64,000 nt of DNA from Komarekiella atlantica HA4396-MV6 (GTDB lineage: Bacteria > Cyanobacteriota > Cyanobacteriia > Cyanobacteriales > Nostocaceae), in the NCBI GenBank assembly GCA_019359395.1, contig JAHHHK010000006.1, positions 1 through 64,000 of the forward strand. Direction: 5' to 3'. A program made the translations under genes and the position numbers. The notes beneath the pieces were generated by a model. The model was not told where the DNA came from. It worked only from the letters and a program-made list of their open reading frames with translations, and ran no database searches. This document shows, one piece after another, positions 39,357-48,118 of the stretch. The first letter of the stretch is position 1. Every line of letters starts with the position of its first letter.

Positions 39357-40346
39357 CTAATATCCGCCTTCTTCTTCGTATTCAGGCTGTCTTTCCTTGA
39401 CTTTCTTGGGAATATTCACAGGCTTTGGCGCATCTTCCCAAGCATCGCCCTCGACATCATCATAATTGTCGTAGTCTTCGGTGTATGGCTTGCTGTAGGG
39501 TTGAGATTCATATCTTGGCGGTTGTTGATACTTATCCCTGCCCGTTGCCTCACTCCAATTATCTTCTTCTTCGTCTTCTTCGTATTGGATAGATTCATAC
39601 TGCCGCGCCTTCATTACCTGACGCTGCGGTATTTCTTCTTCTACATAGTCTTCAGTCCATTCTTCTTCCCGCGCTACGGGTTCGGGGGCACGAACTCTTG
39701 GTCTGGGTGGCTGCAATGGCACTCCGCTGGGTAGTTGATTGGATGGTGCAACTGCGCGAGGGGGAGTGTAGCCGTATTCTTCTTCTGCATCACGCTCCCA
39801 CGGGGGTTTGCCAATACCCAAACGTTCTAGCAAACCTACTGTCAACTGATTTACCCGTTCTTCAGCTCCCTCAAACACTATCAGCCTTTTGGGCCCAGTA
39901 CTAACGATTTCCTCTACTGAGAGTTCGTAGGTACTCAGCACTTGGTCGGGAATTTGTGGTAATCCAAAGGAAGCAATCACTATGGAATAAATCTTGCCAG
40001 TTTCGCCATTAAACTTGAAGCCTCGCACCTTGCCTAATACTTCACCTGTTTCTGTAATTACTTCCCAGTTAATCAGGTCGCCGTAAACTTCAATTTCAAT
40101 ATCTTCAAGTACGTCCTCGTTATCAACCAGAATGACATCGCCAATCTGGTTGATGTTGTTGAGGTACATATAGCGCGGTATGCCCGAAATAGAGATCAGG
40201 CTGTCTCGCAAACCAAGAGCCACAACCTCTCTTTGATCAATGTCAACCCAGACTTGACTGACGATGCCTAGCCGCTTACCGTTGTCGCGGGTAATCACCT
40301 GGGTATTCAATATGTCGGAACGCCTAATTATCTGTTCAGAGGTCAT
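39357..40346 (-). CDS. PRC-barrel domain protein
   Basis: A 329-residue protein with two PRC-barrel-like halves in residues 1-175 (TRDNGKRLGIVSQVWVDIDQREVVALGLRD, and GEVLGKVRGFKFNGETGKIYSIVIASFG), then an acidic, proline-rich tail (residues 190-329: EEEY, RPRVRAPEP, DYDNYDDVEG). PRC barrels bind RNA or protein partners, as in the ribosome factor RimM and photosynthetic reaction centre H subunit. Its partner is unknown. It is downstream of smc on the same strand. Confidence 0.85.
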   Translation of the reverse strand: MTSEQIIRRSDILNTQVITRDNGKRLGIVSQVWVDIDQREVVALGLRDSLISISGIPRYMYLNNINQIGDVILVDNEDVLEDIEIEVYGDLINWEVITETGEVLGKVRGFKFNGETGKIYSIVIASFGLPQIPDQVLSTYELSVEEIVSTGPKRLIVFEGAEERVNQLTVGLLERLGIGKPPWERDAEEEYGYTPPRAVAPSNQLPSGVPLQPPRPRVRAPEPVAREEEWTEDYVEEEIPQRQVMKARQYESIQYEEDEEEDNWSEATGRDKYQQPPRYESQPYSKPYTEDYDNYDDVEGDAWEDAPKPVNIPKKVKERQPEYEEEGGY

Positions 40347-40404
40347 TCTATACCGAGTCCTGATCTCGAATCCGGTTTATCTATACACTATTATTAACAA
40401 AAAC

Positions 40405-43400
40405 TCAAGCAGATGTATTGGAGGATTGTAACTTGATACCCAAAACTTGGGTGTAAGCTCCTCGTGCTTGAGTAACGCCAATTGTGCGTTCGGCTGATTC
40501 TATCATCGGACGACGCAAACTCACAACTATAAATTGTGCCTGTTGTGCCTGTTGTTTAATCATTCTAGCTAATCGTTCTACGTTTGCTCCATCCAGAAAC
40601 ATATCAACCTCGTCAAAGGCGTAAAACGGCGATGGACGGTAGCGTTGGAGGGCAAAGATAAAGCTCAAAGCTGTGAGTGATTTTTCTCCCCCAGACATGG
40701 AAGCTAAGCGCTGTACGGGTTTCCCCTTGGGGTGGGCGACTAAATTCAAACCGCTGCTAAATGGATCTTCGGGATTTTCGAGTTGCAAGTAGCCGTCACC
40801 GTCGGAAAGGGTAGCGAAAATTGATTGAAAATTTTCATTGACAGCATCGAAAGCTTCTTTAAAAGCAAGTTGGCGCAATGTAGTAAAGTTTTCAATCCGC
40901 AAAAGTAGCTCAGTGCGCTCACCTTCTAATGTCTGCAATTTTTGCGTAAGTTCCTGGAGACGGTTTTGGGTGCGTTCGTATTCTTCCAAAGCCAGCATAT
41001 TTACGGGTTCCATTGCCTGTAAGCGTTTGGAAAGCGATCGCAATTCTTTTTGCAATTCTTCCAAATCTACCTGATCTGGAACTTCTGGCAAAGGATTAGG
41101 CAATTCTGCTGCAACATCCCGCAACTGACTTTGCAAAGCAACGAGTTCTTCCCGGCGCTTGTCTTGGGTTTCTTGGAGTTTTTCCAGTTCCCATTCCAAT
41201 TGTTGTTGACGCAAAAGATGCGATCGCACTTGTTGTTCTGTGGCGTCGCGTTTTTGTTTCTCTTCTCCCAAATTTTGTTCCATAAGAGTCAGCGTGGCGC
41301 GTGTTTCAGCGATGAGAGTGCTGAGTGCTGAGTGCTGAGTGCTGAGTAAAGTTATTTGATTTTGTTGGGTTTCTTGCTCGTGATGATATTGAGTAATCCG
41401 TTGTTCGGCTTCTTGGATTCTCTCTTGCAGCCGTTGCTGCTGATTTTCCAAATTTTTTAATCTTTGTTCGGCTTCCCGTAATGCTGCCTCTCGTTGTTGT
41501 AATTGTTGCTCTTGTTCTTTAATAATTGCTTGGATTTGTTGCCATTCACTAGGAGTTTGCGACGCTTCCAACTCTGCTAATACCTGTCGCAATTGCTGCA
41601 ACTGACTTTCTTGTCCTGGTAATTCCCGATCTAAAACTTCTAAGCGAGATTGAGCCGTCGCGAATTTTTCGCTGTTTTGGGCGAGTTGCGATCGCGTTCC
41701 TGCCAACTGCGCCGTCAAATTCTTAATATCTTTCTGCAACTGCTCCAATTGCAACTGCTGTTCTCGCCGCGCCTGTCGTGCTTCTGTAACCTCTTGCGCC
41801 AGTCGTTTTGTCTTGGCTGACAAAGTAGCGATCGCTTCAGTACAACGCTCTAAAATTCGCTCAATGTCCACCAAGCGATTTCTCAGAGCAATTGCTTCAT
41901 CAGATTCCGCTGCTTCCGCATTGCCAAACCGCAATGACGAACGCTGGGTGTTGCTACCACCAGTCATCGCGCCGCTGGTTTCCAACAATTCCCCATCTAA
42001 GGTGACAATGCGATATAGTCCTAAGTTTTTCCGCGCCGCCTCAAGGCTGGCGAATACTACCGTGTTCCCAAAAACATAGCTGAATACATCTTTATAGCGG
42101 CGATCGCAATCAATTAAATTTACAGCATAGTTAACAAAACCGTTAGCAAAACGTAGCGTTGCATCTTGAGTAAATTTCTGAGCATGTATTTTATTCAGTG
42201 GTAAGAAAGTTGCTCTCCCTGCACGCTTTTGTTTGAGCAGTTCAATACCCGCTGCGGCAATACCATCATCTTCCACCACAATATGTCCCAAGCGTCCACC
42301 AGCGGCAATCTCCAAAGCTAGCTGATAGCGTGGTTCCACCCGTCCCAACTGCACAACTAAGCCACAAAGTCCAGGCATTCCCGATTGCAAAATCACTTTG
42401 CTAGCTTGAGTACCTTGCACTTCCTGCTGTGCTTGCGCTTGCGCCTCTATTTTATCCAACTGCCGTTGTTTTTCTCGTTGCTCTTGCAAGAGCCGCTTTT
42501 GGGTTTCCTGTTGAATTTGCAATTCTTGTTCTGTAGCTGCAAGATTTTGGGCTAAGTTTTGGATGGGTTCACTAGAGGCATTAAATTCCGTTTCAACTCG
42601 ACTGCATTCAGCTTGTTTTTCTGCTAGCTGGGGTTCGTCACGTTCAATTAACTGAGTTTGCTCCTGGATAAGTTGCTGTAATTGGTGATTGCGTTCCCTG
42701 AGTTGTGCTTGTTCTGTACGTTGCGGTTCTAAAGTTTGCAGCAAAGTTTCAACTTGACGGTTTAACGCCGTCTGTTGCTGCACCCACGCTTCCGAAGCCG
42801 AGGCGATTTCCGCTGCTGCTTCGCGGGAATTTTGTAGCGCTTGTTGCGCCTCATCTCTTTGCTGCTGACAATAGACGATAGATTGTCCTTCAACAATCTG
42901 AGTTTGGGCGATTTGTTCTAAAGAATTTTGATGTTGTTGAATTTCTTGCGCTTGTTGAGCCAGCCGCTTAGCAGTTTCTTGCAAAGCTGTTTCTAACTCC
43001 GTTTGCTGACGCTGGAGTTGTTTACGTTCCGCCTCTTGGGTAGCCAGAGTAGCTTGTACCGCCAAAAGTTCCTCTTCTCCTAATGCTTTCACATGAGCAT
43101 TGAGTTGCTCCAATTCGGCGGTTTTTTGGGCAATTTCAGAATTCAGAGTTGTGAGTTGGGTAGTGAGTTCAGCATAATTGCGATCGCTACTTTGAAGCTG
43201 AGTAACTAACTTTTCTTGTTGTGCTTGCAGAGAACGCCATGATAAAACCGCTTCCCAGGATTGTTTTTGGAGAAATTCCGTACGGAGTTTTTGATATTTT
43301 TCCGCTTTGGCACGGTCTTGAGAAAGGCGATCGCGCTGTACAGTTAATTCTGTCTCAATAATCCGACAGCTATCTTCCTTCTCCTTCACCTCATCCAAAG

Positions 43401-44082
43401 TTGATTTAGCTTGATGAATCTTGCGATCAAACGCCGCCACCCCAGCCAATTCATCAATAATTTCCCGTCGTTCCTTAGCATTCATCGAAATAATGCTAGT
43501 CACATCCCCTTGCAGCACCACGTTATAACCTTCAGGATAAACCCGCAGATTACTTAATTCCTCATGCAACTCCGTCAGCGTACAGCCAACACCGTTGATA
43601 TAGTAATTCGACGTGTAAGTCCCTTGATGAGTAACTCGCAGCCTTCTAGTAACACTCCACTCAGTCGGGGACTGGGGATTAGGAACTGGGGACTGGGAAT
43701 CCTCCCCATCTTCCTCGACTTCCTCTTCACTCTGCGCCTTTGCGCCTCTGTCTTGGAAAGTTCTGATCGCCGGAAGCCGGCGCTCAGACTTTCCGCTGCG
43801 TGATAAATCCTCCCCCGACAAATCAAACGTCACCGTCACACTAGCCTCAATAGAAGCTCGTCCCCTAGACGTTTGCGTATTATTAACCAAATCCGGCAGG
43901 CGATCGGCCCGCATTCCCTTAGAACTAGAGAGTCCTAAACAAAACAGCAGTGCATCAAGAATATTGGATTTACCGGAACCATTTGGCCCAGATATGACAG
44001 TACACCCCGGCAGCAAAGGGACAGAGGTAGTACCGCCGAAGGATTTGAAGTTGGTAAGTTCCACGCGCTTGATATGAACCAT
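40405..44082 (-). CDS. smc: Chromosome segregation protein SMC
   Basis: A 1,225-residue condensin ATPase. The N-terminal Walker A is SGPNGSGKSNIL, near residue 32. Two long coiled coils flank a hinge (residues about 555-670, GLCGLVVQLGRVEPRYQLALEIAAGG). The C-terminal head has SMSGGEKSLTALSF and Walker B FYAFDEVDMFLDG. About 50 residues near positions 90-145 are a low-complexity insert coded by repeat DNA, including the palindromic copy at 43757-43792, which stays in frame. A heptanucleotide array also lies in the second coil (41319-41347). Confidence 0.96.
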   Translation of the reverse strand: MVHIKRVELTNFKSFGGTTSVPLLPGCTVISGPNGSGKSNILDALLFCLGLSSSKGMRADRLPDLVNNTQTSRGRASIEASVTVTFDLSGEDLSRSGKSERRLPAIRTFQDRGAKAQSEEEVEEDGEDSQSPVPNPQSPTEWSVTRRLRVTHQGTYTSNYYINGVGCTLTELHEELSNLRVYPEGYNVVLQGDVTSIISMNAKERREIIDELAGVAAFDRKIHQAKSTLDEVKEKEDSCRIIETELTVQRDRLSQDRAKAEKYQKLRTEFLQKQSWEAVLSWRSLQAQQEKLVTQLQSSDRNYAELTTQLTTLNSEIAQKTAELEQLNAHVKALGEEELLAVQATLATQEAERKQLQRQQTELETALQETAKRLAQQAQEIQQHQNSLEQIAQTQIVEGQSIVYCQQQRDEAQQALQNSREAAAEIASASEAWVQQQTALNRQVETLLQTLEPQRTEQAQLRERNHQLQQLIQEQTQLIERDEPQLAEKQAECSRVETEFNASSEPIQNLAQNLAATEQELQIQQETQKRLLQEQREKQRQLDKIEAQAQAQQEVQGTQASKVILQSGMPGLCGLVVQLGRVEPRYQLALEIAAGGRLGHIVVEDDGIAAAGIELLKQKRAGRATFLPLNKIHAQKFTQDATLRFANGFVNYAVNLIDCDRRYKDVFSYVFGNTVVFASLEAARKNLGLYRIVTLDGELLETSGAMTGGSNTQRSSLRFGNAEAAESDEAIALRNRLVDIERILERCTEAIATLSAKTKRLAQEVTEARQARREQQLQLEQLQKDIKNLTAQLAGTRSQLAQNSEKFATAQSRLEVLDRELPGQESQLQQLRQVLAELEASQTPSEWQQIQAIIKEQEQQLQQREAALREAEQRLKNLENQQQRLQERIQEAEQRITQYHHEQETQQNQITLLSTQHSALSTLIAETRATLTLMEQNLGEEKQKRDATEQQVRSHLLRQQQLEWELEKLQETQDKRREELVALQSQLRDVAAELPNPLPEVPDQVDLEELQKELRSLSKRLQAMEPVNMLALEEYERTQNRLQELTQKLQTLEGERTELLLRIENFTTLRQLAFKEAFDAVNENFQSIFATLSDGDGYLQLENPEDPFSSGLNLVAHPKGKPVQRLASMSGGEKSLTALSFIFALQRYRPSPFYAFDEVDMFLDGANVERLARMIKQQAQQAQFIVVSLRRPMIESAERTIGVTQARGAYTQVLGIKLQSSNTSA
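43757..43792 (-). repeat. Dispersed palindromic repeat within smc
   Basis: This 36-bp copy is the reverse complement of the segment at 24272-24307, with one mismatch. Both share the core GCCGGCTTCCGGCGATCAG or a close form. It is translated as part of an SMC insert, so the insertion preserved the frame. Confidence 0.8.
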
Positions 44083-44463
44083 AGGCGCTGGCTAACTGGG
44101 CTAATGAAGAACAAGTGTATCAATTAATTACAGATTCGCAAGAGGTTAAGACAGGAAATTCAGGATTATCGAACCACAGAGAGAAGTCGGAGCGGCGGCT
44201 TCCGGCGATCTGAACTTCGGTGGGCACAGAGAACACAGAGGAGGTGAGGAGAGTTTAGCAGCGAATTAAACCAGTTGGTATAGTTTGAATTATCTATGAG
44301 CTATGTGAAATTTTAGTCGTAAAAAGGCTCAATCATCATTTTTTCACGCTGATATTGATTGGTTTATTGGCAGATATCTAGGGTTTACTTGATTAATTAT
44401 TGGTCTGGAATTCAATAATTTCTTAGTAGAAAATCGTCAAGAAGAAGTTGGAAGAATTACGCT
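44083..44463. other. Repeat-bearing spacer upstream of smc
   Basis: It holds a related copy of the palindromic repeat at 44184-44218 and AC/AG-rich repeats (cacagagaacacagagg). No gene is seen. The promoter of smc must lie near its left part. Confidence 0.5.
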
Positions 44464-44583
44464 ATGAGTTACGCTCTGCTGGAGGCGATCGCAAGCAAAC
44501 AATCAATCAATAATAATCACTCTTTCCTAGTTCGCTATCAGTTCATTCACGATTTATTACCAGAGCATTTTGCAAGTATGTAA
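44464..44583 (+). pseudogene. Possible C-terminal remnant of a STAND/NACHT protein
   Basis: A 39-codon frame ends LVRYQFIHDLLPEHFASM. Many Nostoc NACHT/STAND proteins end with a similar YRFIHRLLLEHFA-type tail. No upstream part of such a gene is in frame. The call rests on one short motif. Confidence 0.35.
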
Positions 44584-44619
44584 GATTATATTATGTGTAG
44601 ATAAATAATCGGGTAAATT

Positions 44620-44712
44620 ATGCAACTAGAAGATTACTTTGACTTTCAGCGTCCTGATGATATTCGATTGAAAGGTACAAGAGTAAGAATTACCAATTAT
44701 TGCCAAAACTAG
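44620..44712 (+). pseudogene. Truncated DUF433-type antitoxin gene
   Basis: The start MQLEDYFDFQRPDDIRLKGTRVRI is the N-terminal part of one DUF433 subtype, in which a further 40-50 residues follow. Here the frame ends at TAG after 30 codons. DUF433 proteins are antitoxin-like and typically lie beside a DUF5615 toxin, which is not seen. Confidence 0.55.
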
Positions 44713-44778
44713 ATATAACTTGCTCTGAATCTTCAATCGATTTGTTGCAAGTCCTCAAATCAATCTGCAAACTATAGT

Positions 44779-46827
44779 TTAATTTTTTTCTCTTTTCGCT
44801 GATGTAGCGCGAGTAGTTTTAACGGTTGCTGAATTTTGCAGATTTGCAATTTCCTTAAGTGCATCTTTATAACTATCTTTTTCCCTTTTCTGTTGAAACA
44901 GTTTGGCGGATTTTTTTAAATCTGCGATCGCACCTTTTTTATTCCCCATCTTGGCGCGAACTATCCCCCGATTGTAGTAGGCTAAAGCATAGTTAGAATT
45001 AATGGCGATCGCCTGGGAATAATCTTGATTAGCTGCTTTTTTATTTCCCATTTCCAAATAGGCGTTACCACGATTATTATAAGCCGCAGCGTCTTTTGAA
45101 TTTAATTCCAGCGCTTGGTTGTAATCTTCAATTGCTCCTTTATAGTCTCCAAAAGAAAAGCGGTGAAGACCTCTATGAATGTAAGCTGGTGTAAATTTAG
45201 GATTAATCTGCAAAACTTTATTATAATCTTCAGTAGCTTCTAGCTGTTCTCCTTGATCACTATAAATATCACCACGATTAAGATAAGCTTCTATATATTT
45301 GGGATTAATACTAATTGCATTTGTATAATCTTTAATCGCAGCGTCTTTTTGTTGATTAGCAACTTGAGTTAAACCTCGTTGATAATAGGCTTTAGCATCA
45401 CTAGGATTAATTCCAATTACTGCATCAAAATCCTGAATTGCTGCTTGTCTAAGTTTGAGGCGACGACGAAGAATTCCCCGCTGTAAGTAAGCTTCGCTAT
45501 AGTCAGGTTTAACGGCGATCGCTTTGCTAAAATCCCCAATTGCTCCTTTATTATCTTTTAGTTTAATCCGAGTAAGGCCACGCCCATAATAAAAAAATGG
45601 GTTTTTAGCATCAAGTTTTATTGCTTGGGTATAGTCAGCGATCGCTTCTTTATACTTACCTAGTTCATAAAGAGAAAATCCTCTATCATAATAAGCATTA
45701 GCATCTTGAGGATTGAGCAAAATAGCTTGGCTAGAGTCTGCTTGCGCTTTTTGATAATCTCCTAGACGATAAAAAGTATCACCTCGTCTATTGTAAGCCA
45801 GCACATTTTGCGAATCTAATTGAATAGCTTGAGTAAAATCTTCAACTGCTTCTTGAAACTTTCCTGCTTCATATTTATTTACTCCTTGCTGGTACAGTTT
45901 TTGAGCAGTATTTACAGGTTTTGGCGACTGGAAAAACCAAGTTCCGACACCAAGTGTAATGCAACCAGCTATACCTGACAGAATTAACCAAAGTTTTTTC
46001 TGATTCTGTTTATTATACTCATAATTTGTTAATTCTTTTAAGTTTTCTAAAACTTCGGTTGCATACTGGTAACGCTTGCGATAATTCAAACGCACCATCT
46101 TATTAAGAATATTGGTTAATTTTCTGCTAATTTCTGTGGTTTTGTTACGCCAGATAATCTCGCCTGTTAGTTGATTTTTTTGATTTTTTAATCTAGATAT
46201 ATCGTTTGCTTGTAAACCCATAATTGCTGCGATCGCAACTATACCTAAAGCGTATATATCACTGTTATATTTGGGATTTCCTTGAGATTGTTCATTTGGC
46301 AGATATTCAGAATTTCCAACGCTAGTAAGGATGACTTCCTTAACAACACCGAAGTCAACCAAAACTAACTTGCTATCAGACTGTCTACGAATAATATTTG
46401 CTGGTTTAATGTTCCGATGAATGACCCCACGAACATGCACAAACACCAAAATTTCTAATATTTCTAATAACAGACTAATTACTTGGTCTTCCCTTAGAGG
46501 TTTACCCTGTAAAACTTCTTCCGTTAAAGGATTACCAGGTATGTATTCTTGAACAATATAGAATTCTTCCTTTTCTTCAAAATAATCAATTAACTTCTGG
46601 ATTTGATTGTGTTCCTGTCCTAGTTGTTGTAAAGTTGTTGCTTTACTTACAAACAAGTGACGCAAAATTTTTAAAGTTTGAGGATTGTTACTGGGAGGAC
46701 GTAGCTGCTTCAATACGAATTTACTGTTAGGAAGGCTAGTATCTTCAACTAAATAGGTTTGTGTTACTTCTTCAGTATTCAGAACTGTCAGTATTCGGTA
46801 ACGTCCGTTCAGCAGATGACTATTCAT
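44779..46827 (-). CDS. Ser/Thr protein kinase-like protein with TPR repeats, probable pseudokinase
   Basis: A 682-residue protein: kinase-like domain (residues 8-265), one membrane helix (about 283-302, LWLILSGIAGCITLGVGTWFF), then about ten TPR repeats (from residue 314, with the NPxxAxAYYxRG pattern). Lysine 40 (KFVLKQL) and DFG remain, but the glycine-rich loop is degenerate (LNTEEVTQTYLVED) and the catalytic HRD is HRN (GVIHRNIKPANII). Phosphotransfer is thus unlikely; a scaffold role is inferred. ATG 46827 is preferred over TTG 46830. Confidence 0.88.
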   Translation of the reverse strand: MNSHLLNGRYRILTVLNTEEVTQTYLVEDTSLPNSKFVLKQLRPPSNNPQTLKILRHLFVSKATTLQQLGQEHNQIQKLIDYFEEKEEFYIVQEYIPGNPLTEEVLQGKPLREDQVISLLLEILEILVFVHVRGVIHRNIKPANIIRRQSDSKLVLVDFGVVKEVILTSVGNSEYLPNEQSQGNPKYNSDIYALGIVAIAAIMGLQANDISRLKNQKNQLTGEIIWRNKTTEISRKLTNILNKMVRLNYRKRYQYATEVLENLKELTNYEYNKQNQKKLWLILSGIAGCITLGVGTWFFQSPKPVNTAQKLYQQGVNKYEAGKFQEAVEDFTQAIQLDSQNVLAYNRRGDTFYRLGDYQKAQADSSQAILLNPQDANAYYDRGFSLYELGKYKEAIADYTQAIKLDAKNPFFYYGRGLTRIKLKDNKGAIGDFSKAIAVKPDYSEAYLQRGILRRRLKLRQAAIQDFDAVIGINPSDAKAYYQRGLTQVANQQKDAAIKDYTNAISINPKYIEAYLNRGDIYSDQGEQLEATEDYNKVLQINPKFTPAYIHRGLHRFSFGDYKGAIEDYNQALELNSKDAAAYNNRGNAYLEMGNKKAANQDYSQAIAINSNYALAYYNRGIVRAKMGNKKGAIADLKKSAKLFQQKREKDSYKDALKEIANLQNSATVKTTRATSAKREKN

Positions 46828-47085
46828 CAATATAAATAAGTTTTATGTTTAATTATTTGATTATATTTAGTGTAAGTGTTATTAACGAGTTTCATTAAAT
46901 ACAAACATAAAAATTAGGGTTATTTCACTAGGCTACAAGTATTAATAATTAGCTAAATTACACATATTTTTAGGGAGTTATTTTTCTATATTGGAGGAAT
47001 ATAACAGACTCAATGGGAAACATTCTATCAGGTTTGAGTGAACTATGTGCAGCAAATAACAGGCGAATTTATGGGAAGGTTAAAT

Positions 47086-48114
47086 ATGCAGATAATTTTC
47101 TCCATATTCTTCAGCAATCCCACTCATGACTTTTGCTCCCAGAATGAGGTAAAAAAAGGGCAATTTGAACTATCCAGAACCCCACATAAAAGATTGAAAA
47201 TCAACGGATTTGGAGAAAACAAAGATCAGGCAGTTAGTGCGAAGCGTCAATTACTCAAAGCATTGAGTTGCCGCGACAAAACTGCTATTAGTAGCTTAAT
47301 TGCACGGTGGCAAACGATTCTGGGAGCAGAAAAGTTAACTGATTTGATTGTTAACGAAGTAATGGTCGAATGCGATTCTGATAGCCATAGTTGGTTTTGT
47401 CAAACTTTCTTTGGACAATCCCAATATGCACAGATGCACCAAAAAGCCGAAAGTAACATTTTGAGAATTTTAGTTGATGAAGGCTTGGAACCGGGTAAGG
47501 ACTTCAGCTTTGGGTTAGATGGCGAGATTATAATAAGCGATCGCACTCAGCAAGTCTTACTCAATCAATTGCCAAAAGAACGCATAGCCTTATTTGAGGC
47601 TCAATTGCATTCCTCCTCAGTTCCAAGTCCAGTCGTCGCCATTGAACATCAATTGGGGTGTCCATTTTTTACCAATTTGACAGAAATTGCAACTCAACAG
47701 ATACAGATGCTAAATAATTCCCAAGCAGCAGCTTATCTGGGAGTGCTGCTAGCTGGGTTAGTGAAGCGTCATCCTGCACTCCAGAGTGTGGACTTCCCTA
47801 CACTATTCATTTTCAGAACTCTCAAAGGCTTGTCGCCAGAAAGAGCAATGGCAATCCTCAACGATCCTCAAACCGATCCTGAGTTCGATGAGACTATCAT
47901 TTTTCAACATTTATTAGCAGCAATGGAAGATACAGAATATCATCGCATTGCTGGTTTAGATGGTGTTATTAGTATCGAACATCTCAAAAAACTTGATTTA
48001 GTTTGGTGTGGCGATCGCCGGATTTCGGAAATAATCGCCATGATGGAAAAATGGCATTCCAGAAAAGAAATCAGGAGCCAGGAGCTAGGAGCCGATAGCC
48101 AAAATAATTCGTAA
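47086..48114 (+). CDS. Conserved protein of unknown function
   Basis: I do not recognise this protein. From ATG 47086 it has 342 residues; SD-like GGGAAGG ends six bases before. An upstream ATG at 47071 and GTG at 47038 are possible. After a hydrophobic start (MQIIFSIFF) it is soluble, mixed alpha/beta, with two distinct halves: residues 40-140 (AISSLIARWQTILGAEKLTDLIVNEV) and 150-300 (EHQLGCPFFTNLTEIATQQIQML). No catalytic motif is evident. It stands next to lysC, tail to tail. Confidence 0.7.
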   Translation: MQIIFSIFFSNPTHDFCSQNEVKKGQFELSRTPHKRLKINGFGENKDQAVSAKRQLLKALSCRDKTAISSLIARWQTILGAEKLTDLIVNEVMVECDSDSHSWFCQTFFGQSQYAQMHQKAESNILRILVDEGLEPGKDFSFGLDGEIIISDRTQQVLLNQLPKERIALFEAQLHSSSVPSPVVAIEHQLGCPFFTNLTEIATQQIQMLNNSQAAAYLGVLLAGLVKRHPALQSVDFPTLFIFRTLKGLSPERAMAILNDPQTDPEFDETIIFQHLLAAMEDTEYHRIAGLDGVISIEHLKKLDLVWCGDRRISEIIAMMEKWHSRKEIRSQELGADSQNNS

Positions 48115-48118
48115 TCAT

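Noticed and set aside
43564-43826. Genes antisense and shifted within the smc insert
   Set aside because: Created by low-complexity repeat DNA inside smc; SMC frame is clearly the coding one.
44464-44712. Functional small antitoxin operon
   Set aside because: Both frames end early compared with their families and carry no toxin partner; remnants fit better.
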